DNA of 8,535 nt from Pseudomonadota bacterium (GTDB taxonomy: Bacteria; Pseudomonadota; Alphaproteobacteria; Rhizobiales; Xanthobacteraceae): assembly GCA_023387695.1 (NCBI GenBank), contig JAEWHT010000125.1:1-8535 (forward strand), given 5' to 3'. The notes beneath the pieces are model-generated. The model made no database searches and was not told the DNA's origin. It saw nothing but the letters and a program-made list of their open reading frames with translations. The position numbers and the translations under genes are program-made. Positions 1 through 5,849 of this stretch are shown here, one piece after another; the first letter of the stretch is position 1; every line of letters begins with the position of its first letter.

Positions 1-1
1 T

Positions 2-124
2 TTGGGCGTCAAAGGCGCATTCTTGTGGACGTTCATCTGGTCTTTCCTTGGAACACTGAAGCTTCGCAACCTCAGCTTCCTCGGTTCAGACCAGATGGAC
101 AACCTCCTGAGAGACCAAAGTTAG
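2..124 (+). CDS. C-terminal end of an unidentified, possibly membrane-associated protein (5' truncated)
   Basis: A reading frame is open from base 2 to a TAG at 122-124, giving 40 residues with no start inside the window. Its first part is hydrophobic and aromatic (GAFLWTFIWSFLG), like the end of a membrane helix. It is followed by a polar tail ending LLRDQS. About 28 of 40 codons end in G or C, compatible with coding in this GC-rich genome and better than expected for spacer. The frame stops 5 bp before the palindromic repeat element and converges on prmA. I do not recognise the family. A chance open frame of this length remains possible, since only the tail is visible. Confidence 0.42.
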   Translation: MGVKGAFLWTFIWSFLGTLKLRNLSFLGSDQMDNLLRDQS

Positions 125-128
125 CCCT

Positions 129-225
129 GCAGATGCGCAAAGCGCATCTGCTCGGCGTAACCCACCACCGTCTATCTCAGCAGAGGCAGAAGAGGTGGAT
201 TGCGCTCCGCTAATCCACCCTACGA
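129..225. repeat. Composite palindromic intergenic repeat between convergent genes
   Basis: Two hairpins are visible. The first is a perfect 10-bp stem (GCAGATGCGC, loop AAA, GCGCATCTGC; 129-151). The second has arms GGTGGATT (194-201) and AATCCACC (212-219), with an inner GCG/CGC pairing around CTC, and is followed by CTACG. Between them is GGCGTAACCCACCACC. The GTGGATT...AATCCACCCTACG pattern is, from memory, a dispersed palindromic element common in Bradyrhizobium-type genomes; copy number cannot be tested here. It fills the gap between a probable gene tail ending at 124 and prmA, and its right edge contains the prmA stop codon (220-222). It might also act as a transcript 3'-end structure for both converging genes, but no long T-run follows. 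Confidence 0.7.
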
Positions 226-1107
226 AAGCTTTCTCAGCAACAAACTGCTCCACCCCTCGATCCGCAGATGGCGGAGCGGGACGAGGCCTCGCGCGCGGTA
301 GGCGGCGATCACGGCGGGCGCCTGGTGGGTCAACAGGCCGGAGAGGATGACCCGGGCGCCGGGCGCAAGATGCCGGACCATTGGGCCCGCCAATTGCCGG
401 AGCGGATTGGCGAGGATGTTGGCCAGTACCAGGTCGAACGGGCCGCTTTTGGCAAAATCCGGTGCGGCGAAGCCGGTGGCCCGGATCACCCGCACATATT
501 GACCTGTTTCGTTCAGGGCCGCGTTCTCGGCCGCGACCCGCACCGAGGGGGCGTCAATGTCCGAGGCCAGCACCGCGCGATGCAGCGCCTTCGCCGCCGC
601 GATCCCCAACACGCCGGTACCGGTGCCGAGGTCGAGCACACGCTTGGGCCGCGCATGTTTCAGGACGTGGTCAAGCAGAAGTAAACAGCCACGCGTGGTT
701 CCGTGGTGTCCGGTGCCGAATGCGAGCGCCGCCTCGATCTCGATGGCGAGCTTGTTTGGCGCCACGCGGTCGCGATCGTGGCTGCCATGGACGACGAAGC
801 GCCCGGCCGGCACCGGGACGAGATCCTCGAGGCTCGCCTTGACCCAGTCCTTGGCCTCGATGGTGTCGAAGGCGAGCCTGGCGGCGATCTCATTTCCTGC
901 TGAAGTTGCAACGAGTTCCCGCAGCAATTCCTGGTCCGGCGCCTCGGCAAAATGCAGCGTGACATCCCATTGTCCGTCCGGCCGCTCGAAGGCGGCGACC
1001 GCCGCATCGCCCTCGAAAAAGACCTCTGTGAGCACGTCGACGACACGCCTGGCCGCAGCCTCGTTGCCGATCGAAAAGCTGGCGCGGTGGGTGGGCAAGG
1101 GCTGCAT
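220..1107 (-). CDS. prmA: Ribosomal protein L11 methyltransferase PrmA
   Basis: A cytosolic SAM-dependent enzyme whose family methylates ribosomal protein L11 at several amino groups. The 295-residue product matches the family's usual length. It has an N-terminal substrate-binding part (about 1-95), the PrmA hallmark AFGTGHHGTT (129-138), the Rossmann SAM-binding motif LDLGTGTGVLG (158-168), the acidic DID at 183-185, the catalytic-region motif LANILANPL (228-236), SGLL (256-259), and a C-terminal EGWSSLLLRK strand (284-293). The ATG at 1105-1107 gives a start (MQPLPTHRASFSIG) consistent with the family; no strong ribosome site is visible upstream. The gene is divergent from the pilin gene. 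Its TAG stop lies inside the palindromic repeat at 194-225, suggesting that repeat insertion reset the C-terminus, although the enzyme's last motif is intact. Confidence 0.95.
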   Translation of the reverse strand: MQPLPTHRASFSIGNEAAARRVVDVLTEVFFEGDAAVAAFERPDGQWDVTLHFAEAPDQELLRELVATSAGNEIAARLAFDTIEAKDWVKASLEDLVPVPAGRFVVHGSHDRDRVAPNKLAIEIEAALAFGTGHHGTTRGCLLLLDHVLKHARPKRVLDLGTGTGVLGIAAAKALHRAVLASDIDAPSVRVAAENAALNETGQYVRVIRATGFAAPDFAKSGPFDLVLANILANPLRQLAGPMVRHLAPGARVILSGLLTHQAPAVIAAYRARGLVPLRHLRIEGWSSLLLRKLS

Positions 1108-1126
1108 TTAGGGGTCCGTCATGTTC

Positions 1127-1153
1127 AATTTGGGGAACTTTTGTTCCCAATTT
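1127..1153. promoter_or_regulatory. Inverted repeat in the prmA-pilin divergent interval
   Basis: GGGAAC (1133-1138), a TTTT loop, then GTTCCC (1143-1148) form a 6-bp perfect stem. AATT tracts on both sides extend it with small bulges. It lies about 20-45 bp upstream of the prmA start codon on the minus strand and over 100 bp upstream of the pilin start. It could be a dyad operator or a structure in the prmA leader. No regulator is recognised, and chance or spacer structure cannot be excluded. Confidence 0.4.
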
Positions 1154-1216
1154 TCCGGATAACTTGCAGTCTTCGGGTTAACTAGACCGTAGGTTGCAGT
1201 CCGTAGATTTCCGGAT
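1152..1216. promoter_or_regulatory. Nested direct repeats upstream of the pilin gene (candidate regulator sites)
   Basis: TTTCCGGAT occurs at 1152-1160 and 1208-1216. TTGCAGTC occurs at 1164-1171 and 1194-1201. CCGTAG occurs at 1187-1192 and 1201-1206. All copies are direct and exact, nested as A-B-B-A within 65 bp. GGTTAA at 1176-1181 reads TTAACC on the other strand, a match to the first six bases of the alphaproteobacterial CtrA half-site TTAACCAT. The block ends 45 bp before the pilin start codon, where promoter control elements are expected. No clear -35/-10 pair was identified; binding by CtrA or any other factor is inference. Confidence 0.38.
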
Positions 1217-1250
1217 GTTGGAAACAACCAGCACACCCTGGAATGGAAAT

Positions 1251-1255
1251 GGAGG
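1251..1255 (+). promoter_or_regulatory. Shine-Dalgarno GGAGG that selects the TTG start of the pilin
   Basis: GGAGG at 1251-1255 lies 6 bases before TTG (1262-1264), ideal spacing, but 15 bases before the in-frame ATG at 1271. It therefore favours the TTG start. A GAGTC site (GANTC, the CcrM methylation pattern) occupies 1257-1261, directly between the ribosome site and the start codon. Confidence 0.75.
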
Positions 1256-1261
1256 CGAGTC

Positions 1262-1426
1262 TTGAAGCGCATGGTTTCGAAGTTCTGGTTCGATGAGTCC
1301 GGCGCCACCGCGATCGAGTACGGCCTGATCGCGGCCGGTATCGCGCTGGCGATCATCACCGTGGTCAATGGTCTGGGCACCACGATGAACGACAAGTTCG
1401 GTTCGATTAGCAGCTCCTTGAAGTAA
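1262..1426 (+). CDS. Flp/Fap family type IVb pilin subunit
   Basis: A 54-residue prepilin beginning (M)KRMVSKFWFDESG. It has the short basic leader, cleavage Gly at 14, then ATAIEYGLIAAG with Glu at +5 and Tyr at +6 of the mature chain. This is the diagnostic Flp pattern recognised by TadV/CpaA prepilin peptidase. The hydrophobic helix continues as IALAIITVVNGLG, followed by a short polar tail ending SISSSLK. Mature pilin of about 40 residues would polymerise into a Flp/tad adhesive pilus at the cell surface. The start is TTG, chosen by GGAGG spacing; the ATG at 1271 would shorten the leader by three residues. No cpa/tad assembly genes are in the window, so it is either a lone pilin paralogue or served by a cluster elsewhere. 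Identity is secure; which pilus it builds is unknown. Confidence 0.93.
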   Translation: MKRMVSKFWFDESGATAIEYGLIAAGIALAIITVVNGLGTTMNDKFGSISSSLK

Positions 1427-1485
1427 TTTCTGCCTCGCATTCCCAGCGGGGGCTACTTTCTTCATAGATGGCTTTTCGACGACCA

Positions 1486-1525
1486 GCCCGCTGGGGAGTT
1501 GCCCCCTGGCGGGCGAAGTCGTTTT
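1486..1525 (+). terminator. Candidate hairpin terminator downstream of the pilin gene
   Basis: GCCCGC (1486-1491) pairs with GCGGGC (1509-1514), and an inner GGGG/CCCC pairing closes around AGTTG. A weak T-run (GTTTTGG, TTTT at 1522-1525) follows 7 bases later. An alternative longer-range pairing, CCCAGCGGG (1442-1450) with CCCGCTGGG (1487-1495), shares the same bases, so the two folds are mutually exclusive. The position 60 bp after the pilin stop suits termination, but the poor U-tract makes this tentative. Confidence 0.35.
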
Positions 1526-1550
1526 GGAAAGCTCGGCTTTTGCGCAGGCC

Positions 1551-1742
1551 TCCACAGGCTGTCCGCTTATGATCCGCCGGCTATCCACCGGCTTATACCC
1601 TGCCTGTCCACGCGCTTCTCCACAGCTTGATCCGCGGTTGTACCTCGCGATCGCACGCAGCTTCCACGACTTCACCACAGCGCCGCCAACAGGCCTGTCC
1701 ACAGCCCATCCACAGTCCTATCCACGGCTTGCGAACAGGCTG
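1551..1742. repeat. Degenerate tandem array of 10-12 bp units (TCCACAGGCTN-like), DnaA-box-like cores
   Basis: The stretch can be cut without remainder into about 17 same-orientation units of 10-12 bp. Units with an exact TCCAC or TCCGC core (11 of 17) begin at 1551, 1562, 1573, 1584, 1607, 1619, 1631, 1663, 1698, 1709 and 1721. The gaps between them are multiples of 10-12 bp filled by decayed units such as ACCACAG and CCAACAGG. On the minus strand the core reads TGTGGA. TTCTCCACA at 1616-1624 is one mismatch from the DnaA box TTATCCACA; others (CTGTCCACA, CCATCCACA) differ by two. The non-multiple-of-3 period and mixed unit lengths rule out a protein repeat. The array fills most of the gap between the convergent pilin and FAD oxidoreductase genes and contains the latter's last residues and stop codon. 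Confidence 0.7.
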
Positions 1743-3328
1743 CGATGGTCGCGCAAGATCACCTGCGCCGCGTTGTGGCCGGGGGCGCCGGTGACGCCAC
1801 CTCCGGGATGAGCGCCGGAGCCGCAATGGTAGAGACCCTTCAGGGGCCCGCGGTAATCTGCATGGCCCAGCATCGGCCGCGCCGAGAACAGCTGGTTTAG
1901 CGACAGCGCGCCGTGGAAGATGTCACCGCCGAGCAGGCCGAACTGCCGTTCGAGATCGAGCGGCGAAAGGATCTGACGGCCGAGCACGCTTGCGGCGAAG
2001 CCCGGCGCGTAGCTGTCCACCGTCGCGATCATGAGGTCGGCGACCTCGTCGCGATGGTCGTCCCAGGATCTTCCATAGGGCAGTTCGGGGGCGACATGCT
2101 GGCAGAACAAGCTCGCGACGTGCTGTCCCGCTGGCGCGAGCGTGTCGTCGAGTGTCGAGGGGATCAGCATCTCGACGATCGGCTTTTGGCTCCAGCCCTG
2201 CGCTCGCGCATCGAGATAGGCACGGTCCATGTAGCTGAGGCTCGGGGCGAGGATGATGCCGGAGGTGAGGTGATCGCCTTCACCGGGAAGAGCGGTGAAG
2301 GAGGGCAGGCGGTCCAGCGCCACGTTCATGCGGAAGGTGCCGGAGCCGTTCTTCCAGTGGCGCATGCGGGCAAGGAAATCGGCCGGCAGCGCATCGGCTG
2401 CGACAAGTCGCGTGTAGAGCAGCTTTGGATTGACGTTGGCCGCGACATATTTCGCGCGGATCGTCGTGCCGTTCTCCAGCACCACGCCGACGGCGCGATC
2501 GCGCTCGACGATCACTTCACGCGCGCCGGCATCAAGGTCGATCGTGACGCCGCGTGCGCGCGCCGCGCGCGCCATCGCCTGCGTGATCGCGCCCATGCCG
2601 CCGATGGCGTGGCCCCATACGCCCTTCTTGCCGTTCACTTCGCCGAAGGCGTGATGCAGCATCACATAGGCTGAGCCCGCGGCGTAAGGGCTCGCATAAT
2701 TTCCGACGATGGCATCGAAGCCGAACAGCGCCTTGACGAGATCATGCTCGAAGCGTTCGTCCAGCATCTCGCCGGCTGAGCGGGTGAAGAGGTCGAGCAG
2801 GCTGCGGCTCTGCTCCAGCGTCAGGCCGCGCAGGATGTTGGCCGTTGAAAGCGCGTTCGCGGCCTCGCGGATCGCGCCGATGCCAAAACTGGCGAGTAGG
2901 TTCGGCGGCGCGCGCAGCACGAACTGCCGCAGCACATCCGCGATGTCCTCGAGCTCACGCGAAAACCCGTCGAGCGCGTCGGCATCGCGCGCGCTGAGCC
3001 GCGCAACCGACGCTTTGGTCCGTCCCTCGCCGGTGAGGAGATAGTTGCCGTCGGGCGCCGGCAGAAAATTCTGCGCACGTCGTTCGACGACGCGCAGGCC
3101 CTGCTCGGCGAGGCCGAGATCGCTGATGACTTGCGGATTGAGCAGGCTCACGGTGTAGGCCGCGACCGAATTGCGGAAGCCCGGATGAAACTCCTCTGTG
3201 ACCGCGGCCCCGCCGACCACCTTGCGGCGCTCGACGATATGCACGCGCAGGCCCGCCTTCGCGAGATAGGCCGCGCAGGTGAGGCCGTTATGGCCAGCGC
3301 CGATGATGACGACGTCAGTTTCGCTCAT
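1718..3328 (-). CDS. FAD-dependent NAD(P)/FAD oxidoreductase, PYROXD2 / phytoene-desaturase-like
   Basis: A 536-residue flavoprotein of the amine oxidase / CrtI-like superfamily. The N-terminus carries the dinucleotide-binding fold IIGAGHNG (GxGxxG at 10-15), then Glu33 expected to bind the FAD ribose, then the RRKVVGGAAVTEE segment. The C-terminus carries the conserved FAD-binding stretch GLYHCGSGAHPGGGVTG and PGHNAA (about 495-520). The GHNGL and GGGVTGAPGHN signatures fit the PYROXD2 group better than true carotenoid desaturases. Substrate and electron acceptor are unknown. No carotenoid genes neighbour it, so a pigment role is unsupported. The ATG at 3326-3328 starts just before the fold, as usual; no strong ribosome site is seen. 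The last codons and TAG stop lie inside the tandem array at 1551-1742. The gene is divergent from the membrane protein gene at 3561. Confidence 0.9.
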   Translation of the reverse strand: MSETDVVIIGAGHNGLTCAAYLAKAGLRVHIVERRKVVGGAAVTEEFHPGFRNSVAAYTVSLLNPQVISDLGLAEQGLRVVERRAQNFLPAPDGNYLLTGEGRTKASVARLSARDADALDGFSRELEDIADVLRQFVLRAPPNLLASFGIGAIREAANALSTANILRGLTLEQSRSLLDLFTRSAGEMLDERFEHDLVKALFGFDAIVGNYASPYAAGSAYVMLHHAFGEVNGKKGVWGHAIGGMGAITQAMARAARARGVTIDLDAGAREVIVERDRAVGVVLENGTTIRAKYVAANVNPKLLYTRLVAADALPADFLARMRHWKNGSGTFRMNVALDRLPSFTALPGEGDHLTSGIILAPSLSYMDRAYLDARAQGWSQKPIVEMLIPSTLDDTLAPAGQHVASLFCQHVAPELPYGRSWDDHRDEVADLMIATVDSYAPGFAASVLGRQILSPLDLERQFGLLGGDIFHGALSLNQLFSARPMLGHADYRGPLKGLYHCGSGAHPGGGVTGAPGHNAAQVILRDHRSLFASRG

Positions 3329-3351
3329 GATTGATTTCAGAGTGTTCCACG

Positions 3352-3390
3352 GTCATTCCGGATGGTCCGAAGGACCGGGTCCTGAATGAC
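3352..3390. repeat. 39-bp palindromic element upstream of the FAD oxidoreductase gene
   Basis: GTCATTC (3352-3358) pairs with GAATGAC (3384-3390). GGA/TCC pairs inside it, and a terminal GGTCC (3364-3368), GAA loop, GGACC (3372-3376) caps the hairpin. The overall form GTCATTCCGG...GGTCCTGAATGAC resembles a palindromic repeat family I recall as widespread between genes in Bradyrhizobium; copy number is untested. It lies 24 bp upstream of the oxidoreductase start codon, within its probable leader or promoter. Confidence 0.65.
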
Positions 3391-3497
3391 AGCTGTATAT
3401 CAGCCATTTCTCGACGCAACATCACGAGACCATTTATTGCCCGTTCAGGCGCGGTGTGCTCCATTGCGCCGCCCGGCGCCCGCCGGAGGCTTTATTC

Positions 3498-3547
3498 GAC
3501 GCGTTTTCTAGCGCGAACCGGTGCCCACTTCGCTGGAAAACGCTTTT
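3498..3547. repeat. Palindromic repeat abutting the ribosome site of the 760-residue gene
   Basis: GCGTTTTC (3501-3508) pairs with GAAAACGC (3536-3543). An inner AGCG (3510-3513) pairs with CGCT (3531-3534) after one mismatch, and the 17-base loop contains ACCGGT. The pattern CGCGAACCGGT...CCACTTCGCT..GAAAACGC matches a dispersed repeat I recall from Bradyrhizobium and Rhodopseudomonas intergenic regions. The stem ends 8 bases before GGAG (3552-3555), the ribosome site for the ATG at 3561, so it would sit in that gene's 5' leader. Confidence 0.7.
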
Positions 3548-3560
3548 GCCCGGAGCTCCC

Positions 3561-5843
3561 ATGGATTCGATCGTGCAACCCGCCGCCACGGAGCAGCCGT
3601 CCTCGTCGCGCAACCGGCTGCTGCTGACGGTCTATACGGCCGCGATCTTCGTCAGTGCGCTCTTGCTGTTCTCGGTGCAGCCGTTGTTCACGAAAATGGT
3701 GCTGCCGCGGCTCGGCGGTTCGCCGGCGGTGTGGTCGGTGGCGATGGTGTTCTTCCAGTCGTTGCTGCTCGCCGGCTACGCCTATGCGCATCTGCTGATG
3801 CAGATCAAGAGTCGCGTCGTTCCGGTCGCGGTGCATCTGGTGCTGCTGATCGCGGCCTTCATCACGCTGCCGCTCGGCATCGCTAGCGCCTATGGCGAGC
3901 CGCCCGCGTCGGGCTACGCGTTCTGGCTGCTCGGCCTGTTCGTGATGTCGATCGGGCTGCCGTTCTTTGCGCTCGCTGCCAACAATCCGTTGTTGCAGGC
4001 CTGGTTCGTTCGCACAGGCCATCCCGACGGCCGCGATCCGTACTTCCTTTATGCGTCCTCCAACATAGGCAGCTTCCTCGCGCTATTGTCCTATCCATTC
4101 CTGCTGGAGCCGATGTTCACGCTGCACACGCAGAACAGGCTCTGGACTGGCGGCTATGGCCTGCTGATCCTGCTGATCGCAGCTTGCGGCGTACTGCTGT
4201 TGCGCTCGCCGAAATTGGCTGTCGTCGATGCGTCGACAGAACAGGCGAATGCTCCGGCGCCGACGCTGGTGACGCGGCTGCGCTGGATCTTCCTCGCCGC
4301 GGTGCCGTCAGGCCTGCTGATCGCGGTCACCGCACACATCTCGACCGATGTCGCGGCCGCGCCGCTGCTGTGGGTGCTGCCGCTGTCGCTGTATCTCCTC
4401 ACCTGGGTGGTGGTGTTCCAGTCGCGGCCGCTGTTGCCGCACAAATGGATGCTGATGCTGCAGCCCGTCGCGATCGCGGGCGTCATCTTCCTGCTCGCCT
4501 TCGGCGGGGAGCAGAATTTGTTGCTCACGCTCGGCGGCCATCAACTCTGCTTCTTTGTCATCGCCATGGCCTGTCACGGCGAACTGGCGCGGACGCGCCC
4601 CGCCGCCAGATATCTTACCGGCTTCTATGTCGCGCTGTCGTTCGGCGGCATGGTCGGTGGTCTCTTTGCCGGCCTCGTCGCGCCGTTCACCTTCTCCTGG
4701 ATCGCCGAATATCCGATCCTGGTCGCGCTTGCCGCGCTGTGCCGTCCGACGGCGAACGAGCGTTTCGCTGGTCTCGTGCGGTGGTACTGGCTGGCACTTG
4801 CCGTGCTTGCAGCGGCGCTGGTTGTGCCGTCCACCATAACGGGTGATCTCTCGACCTGGTTTGAGGATCAGCGCGTCTGGATCGCCAGTGGGGTCGGCGT
4901 GCTGGCAGCGCTTCTGGCGCTCGCGCTCAATGCCGACCGCTGGAAGATCTTTGCCACTGTCGCGCTGGCGCTGGCGTTGACCCGGATCTATCCGGCCGAC
5001 GAGGGGCGCGTCACCACCGTGCGCAGCTTCTTCGGCGTGCACAAGATCGTGGTGACGCCGGGCGGCTATTTCCACGTGCTGATGCACGGCACCACGATTC
5101 ACGGCGCCGAGCGCTTCCGCAACAATGACGGCACGCCGGTCACCGGCCGGCCAGAGCCGATCACTTACTATCACAAGGACGGCGGTATCGGCCAGGCCAT
5201 CACCGCGATCCGCGAGCGCAAGGGCGCGCCGCTGAAGGTCGCCGCGATTGGCGTTGGATCAGGCACGCTTGCCTGCGCAGCAGAACCCGGCGAGGACTGG
5301 AAGTTCTTCGAGATCGACCAGTCCATGGTCGATGCCGCGAGCGATCCGAAGAATTTCCGCTACATCTCGAGCTGCCAGCCGAACTTCAAGCCAGTGATCG
5401 GAGACGCACGCCTGACCTTCGCCAGGGAGCCGGACGGTGTCTACGACCTCATCATCGTCGATGCCTATTCGTCGGATGCGATTCCGATTCATCTGGCGAC
5501 CGAAGAGGCGATGAAGATCTACAAGGACAAGCTCGCGCCGCACGGCGCCGTGGTGATGCACGTCTCCAACCGGCACCTCGACCTCGAGCCCGTCGTGGTC
5601 GGCATTGCCGATGCCAACGATCTCAAGAGCTGGGTCTTCGACGAGGACTCGGGCCGCGACGCCGATTACATCTTCTCGACCGACGTCGTCATCTCCGCGC
5701 GCGAGGCTGAAGACGTCGGCAAGCTCGCGTCTTCAAAACAGTGGGAGGAGACCGATCCGGACGAGAAGGTGCGGGTCTGGACCGACGACTATTCCAACAT
5801 CCTCGGTGCGCTGTACCGGCGTCTCCGCTACGGCGAGCAGTAG
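3561..5843 (+). CDS. Polytopic membrane protein with C-terminal spermidine-synthase-like domain (fused MFS/spermidine synthase type)
   Basis: About 760 residues. Residues about 20-490 hold many hydrophobic helices (for example VYTAAIFVSALLLFSVQPLF at the start and a string of Leu/Ala/Val-rich segments to ALALALTRIY). Residues about 492-750 form a soluble spermidine-synthase/methyltransferase-like domain: GVGSG nucleotide loop at 564-568, FEID with acidic residues at 584 and 586, a second acidic motif DAYSSDAIPIHL starting at 634, and ATEEAMKIYKDKL. The classical aminopropyltransferase loop GGGDG is replaced by GVGSG, so true spermidine synthesis is doubtful; substrate and any transport role are unknown. 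The ATG at 3561 is chosen for GGAG five bases upstream; the frame is open upstream to 3456, but that extension runs through a palindromic repeat. The gene converges with the phosphodiesterase gene, 6 bp between stops. Confidence 0.88.
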   Translation: MDSIVQPAATEQPSSSRNRLLLTVYTAAIFVSALLLFSVQPLFTKMVLPRLGGSPAVWSVAMVFFQSLLLAGYAYAHLLMQIKSRVVPVAVHLVLLIAAFITLPLGIASAYGEPPASGYAFWLLGLFVMSIGLPFFALAANNPLLQAWFVRTGHPDGRDPYFLYASSNIGSFLALLSYPFLLEPMFTLHTQNRLWTGGYGLLILLIAACGVLLLRSPKLAVVDASTEQANAPAPTLVTRLRWIFLAAVPSGLLIAVTAHISTDVAAAPLLWVLPLSLYLLTWVVVFQSRPLLPHKWMLMLQPVAIAGVIFLLAFGGEQNLLLTLGGHQLCFFVIAMACHGELARTRPAARYLTGFYVALSFGGMVGGLFAGLVAPFTFSWIAEYPILVALAALCRPTANERFAGLVRWYWLALAVLAAALVVPSTITGDLSTWFEDQRVWIASGVGVLAALLALALNADRWKIFATVALALALTRIYPADEGRVTTVRSFFGVHKIVVTPGGYFHVLMHGTTIHGAERFRNNDGTPVTGRPEPITYYHKDGGIGQAITAIRERKGAPLKVAAIGVGSGTLACAAEPGEDWKFFEIDQSMVDAASDPKNFRYISSCQPNFKPVIGDARLTFAREPDGVYDLIIVDAYSSDAIPIHLATEEAMKIYKDKLAPHGAVVMHVSNRHLDLEPVVVGIADANDLKSWVFDEDSGRDADYIFSTDVVISAREAEDVGKLASSKQWEETDPDEKVRVWTDDYSNILGALYRRLRYGEQ

Positions 5844-5849
5844 CGCTTC

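Noticed and set aside
25..213. 62-residue plus-strand open frame
   Set aside because: It runs through both hairpins of the palindromic repeat and has no plausible protein features; the frame ending at 124 has better codon use.
1178..1702. 174-residue minus-strand open frame
   Set aside because: It runs antisense through the pilin gene, both hairpins and the tandem array, and shows no domain-like sequence. It is a by-product of high GC.
1551..1742. CRISPR array or replication origin at the TCCAC repeats
   Set aside because: Units are 10-12 bp, contiguous and degenerate, with no long identical repeats or unique spacers, so it is not CRISPR. For an origin, no perfect DnaA box, clear AT-rich unwinding stretch, or origin-linked gene (dnaA, hemE, parAB, repABC) is present.
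1913..2674. 253-residue plus-strand open frame
   Set aside because: It is antisense to the FAD oxidoreductase, whose motifs are clear; its composition (Arg, Asp, Ala, His rich) is typical of an antisense shadow.
1718..3328. Calling this gene crtI (phytoene desaturase)
   Set aside because: The family fold is shared, but the signatures resemble the PYROXD2 group and no carotenoid synthesis genes (crtB, crtE, crtY) are nearby.
4308..5174. 288-residue minus-strand open frame
   Set aside because: It is antisense to the membrane/spermidine-synthase-like gene; rich in Arg, Gln, Asp and His with no recognisable motif.
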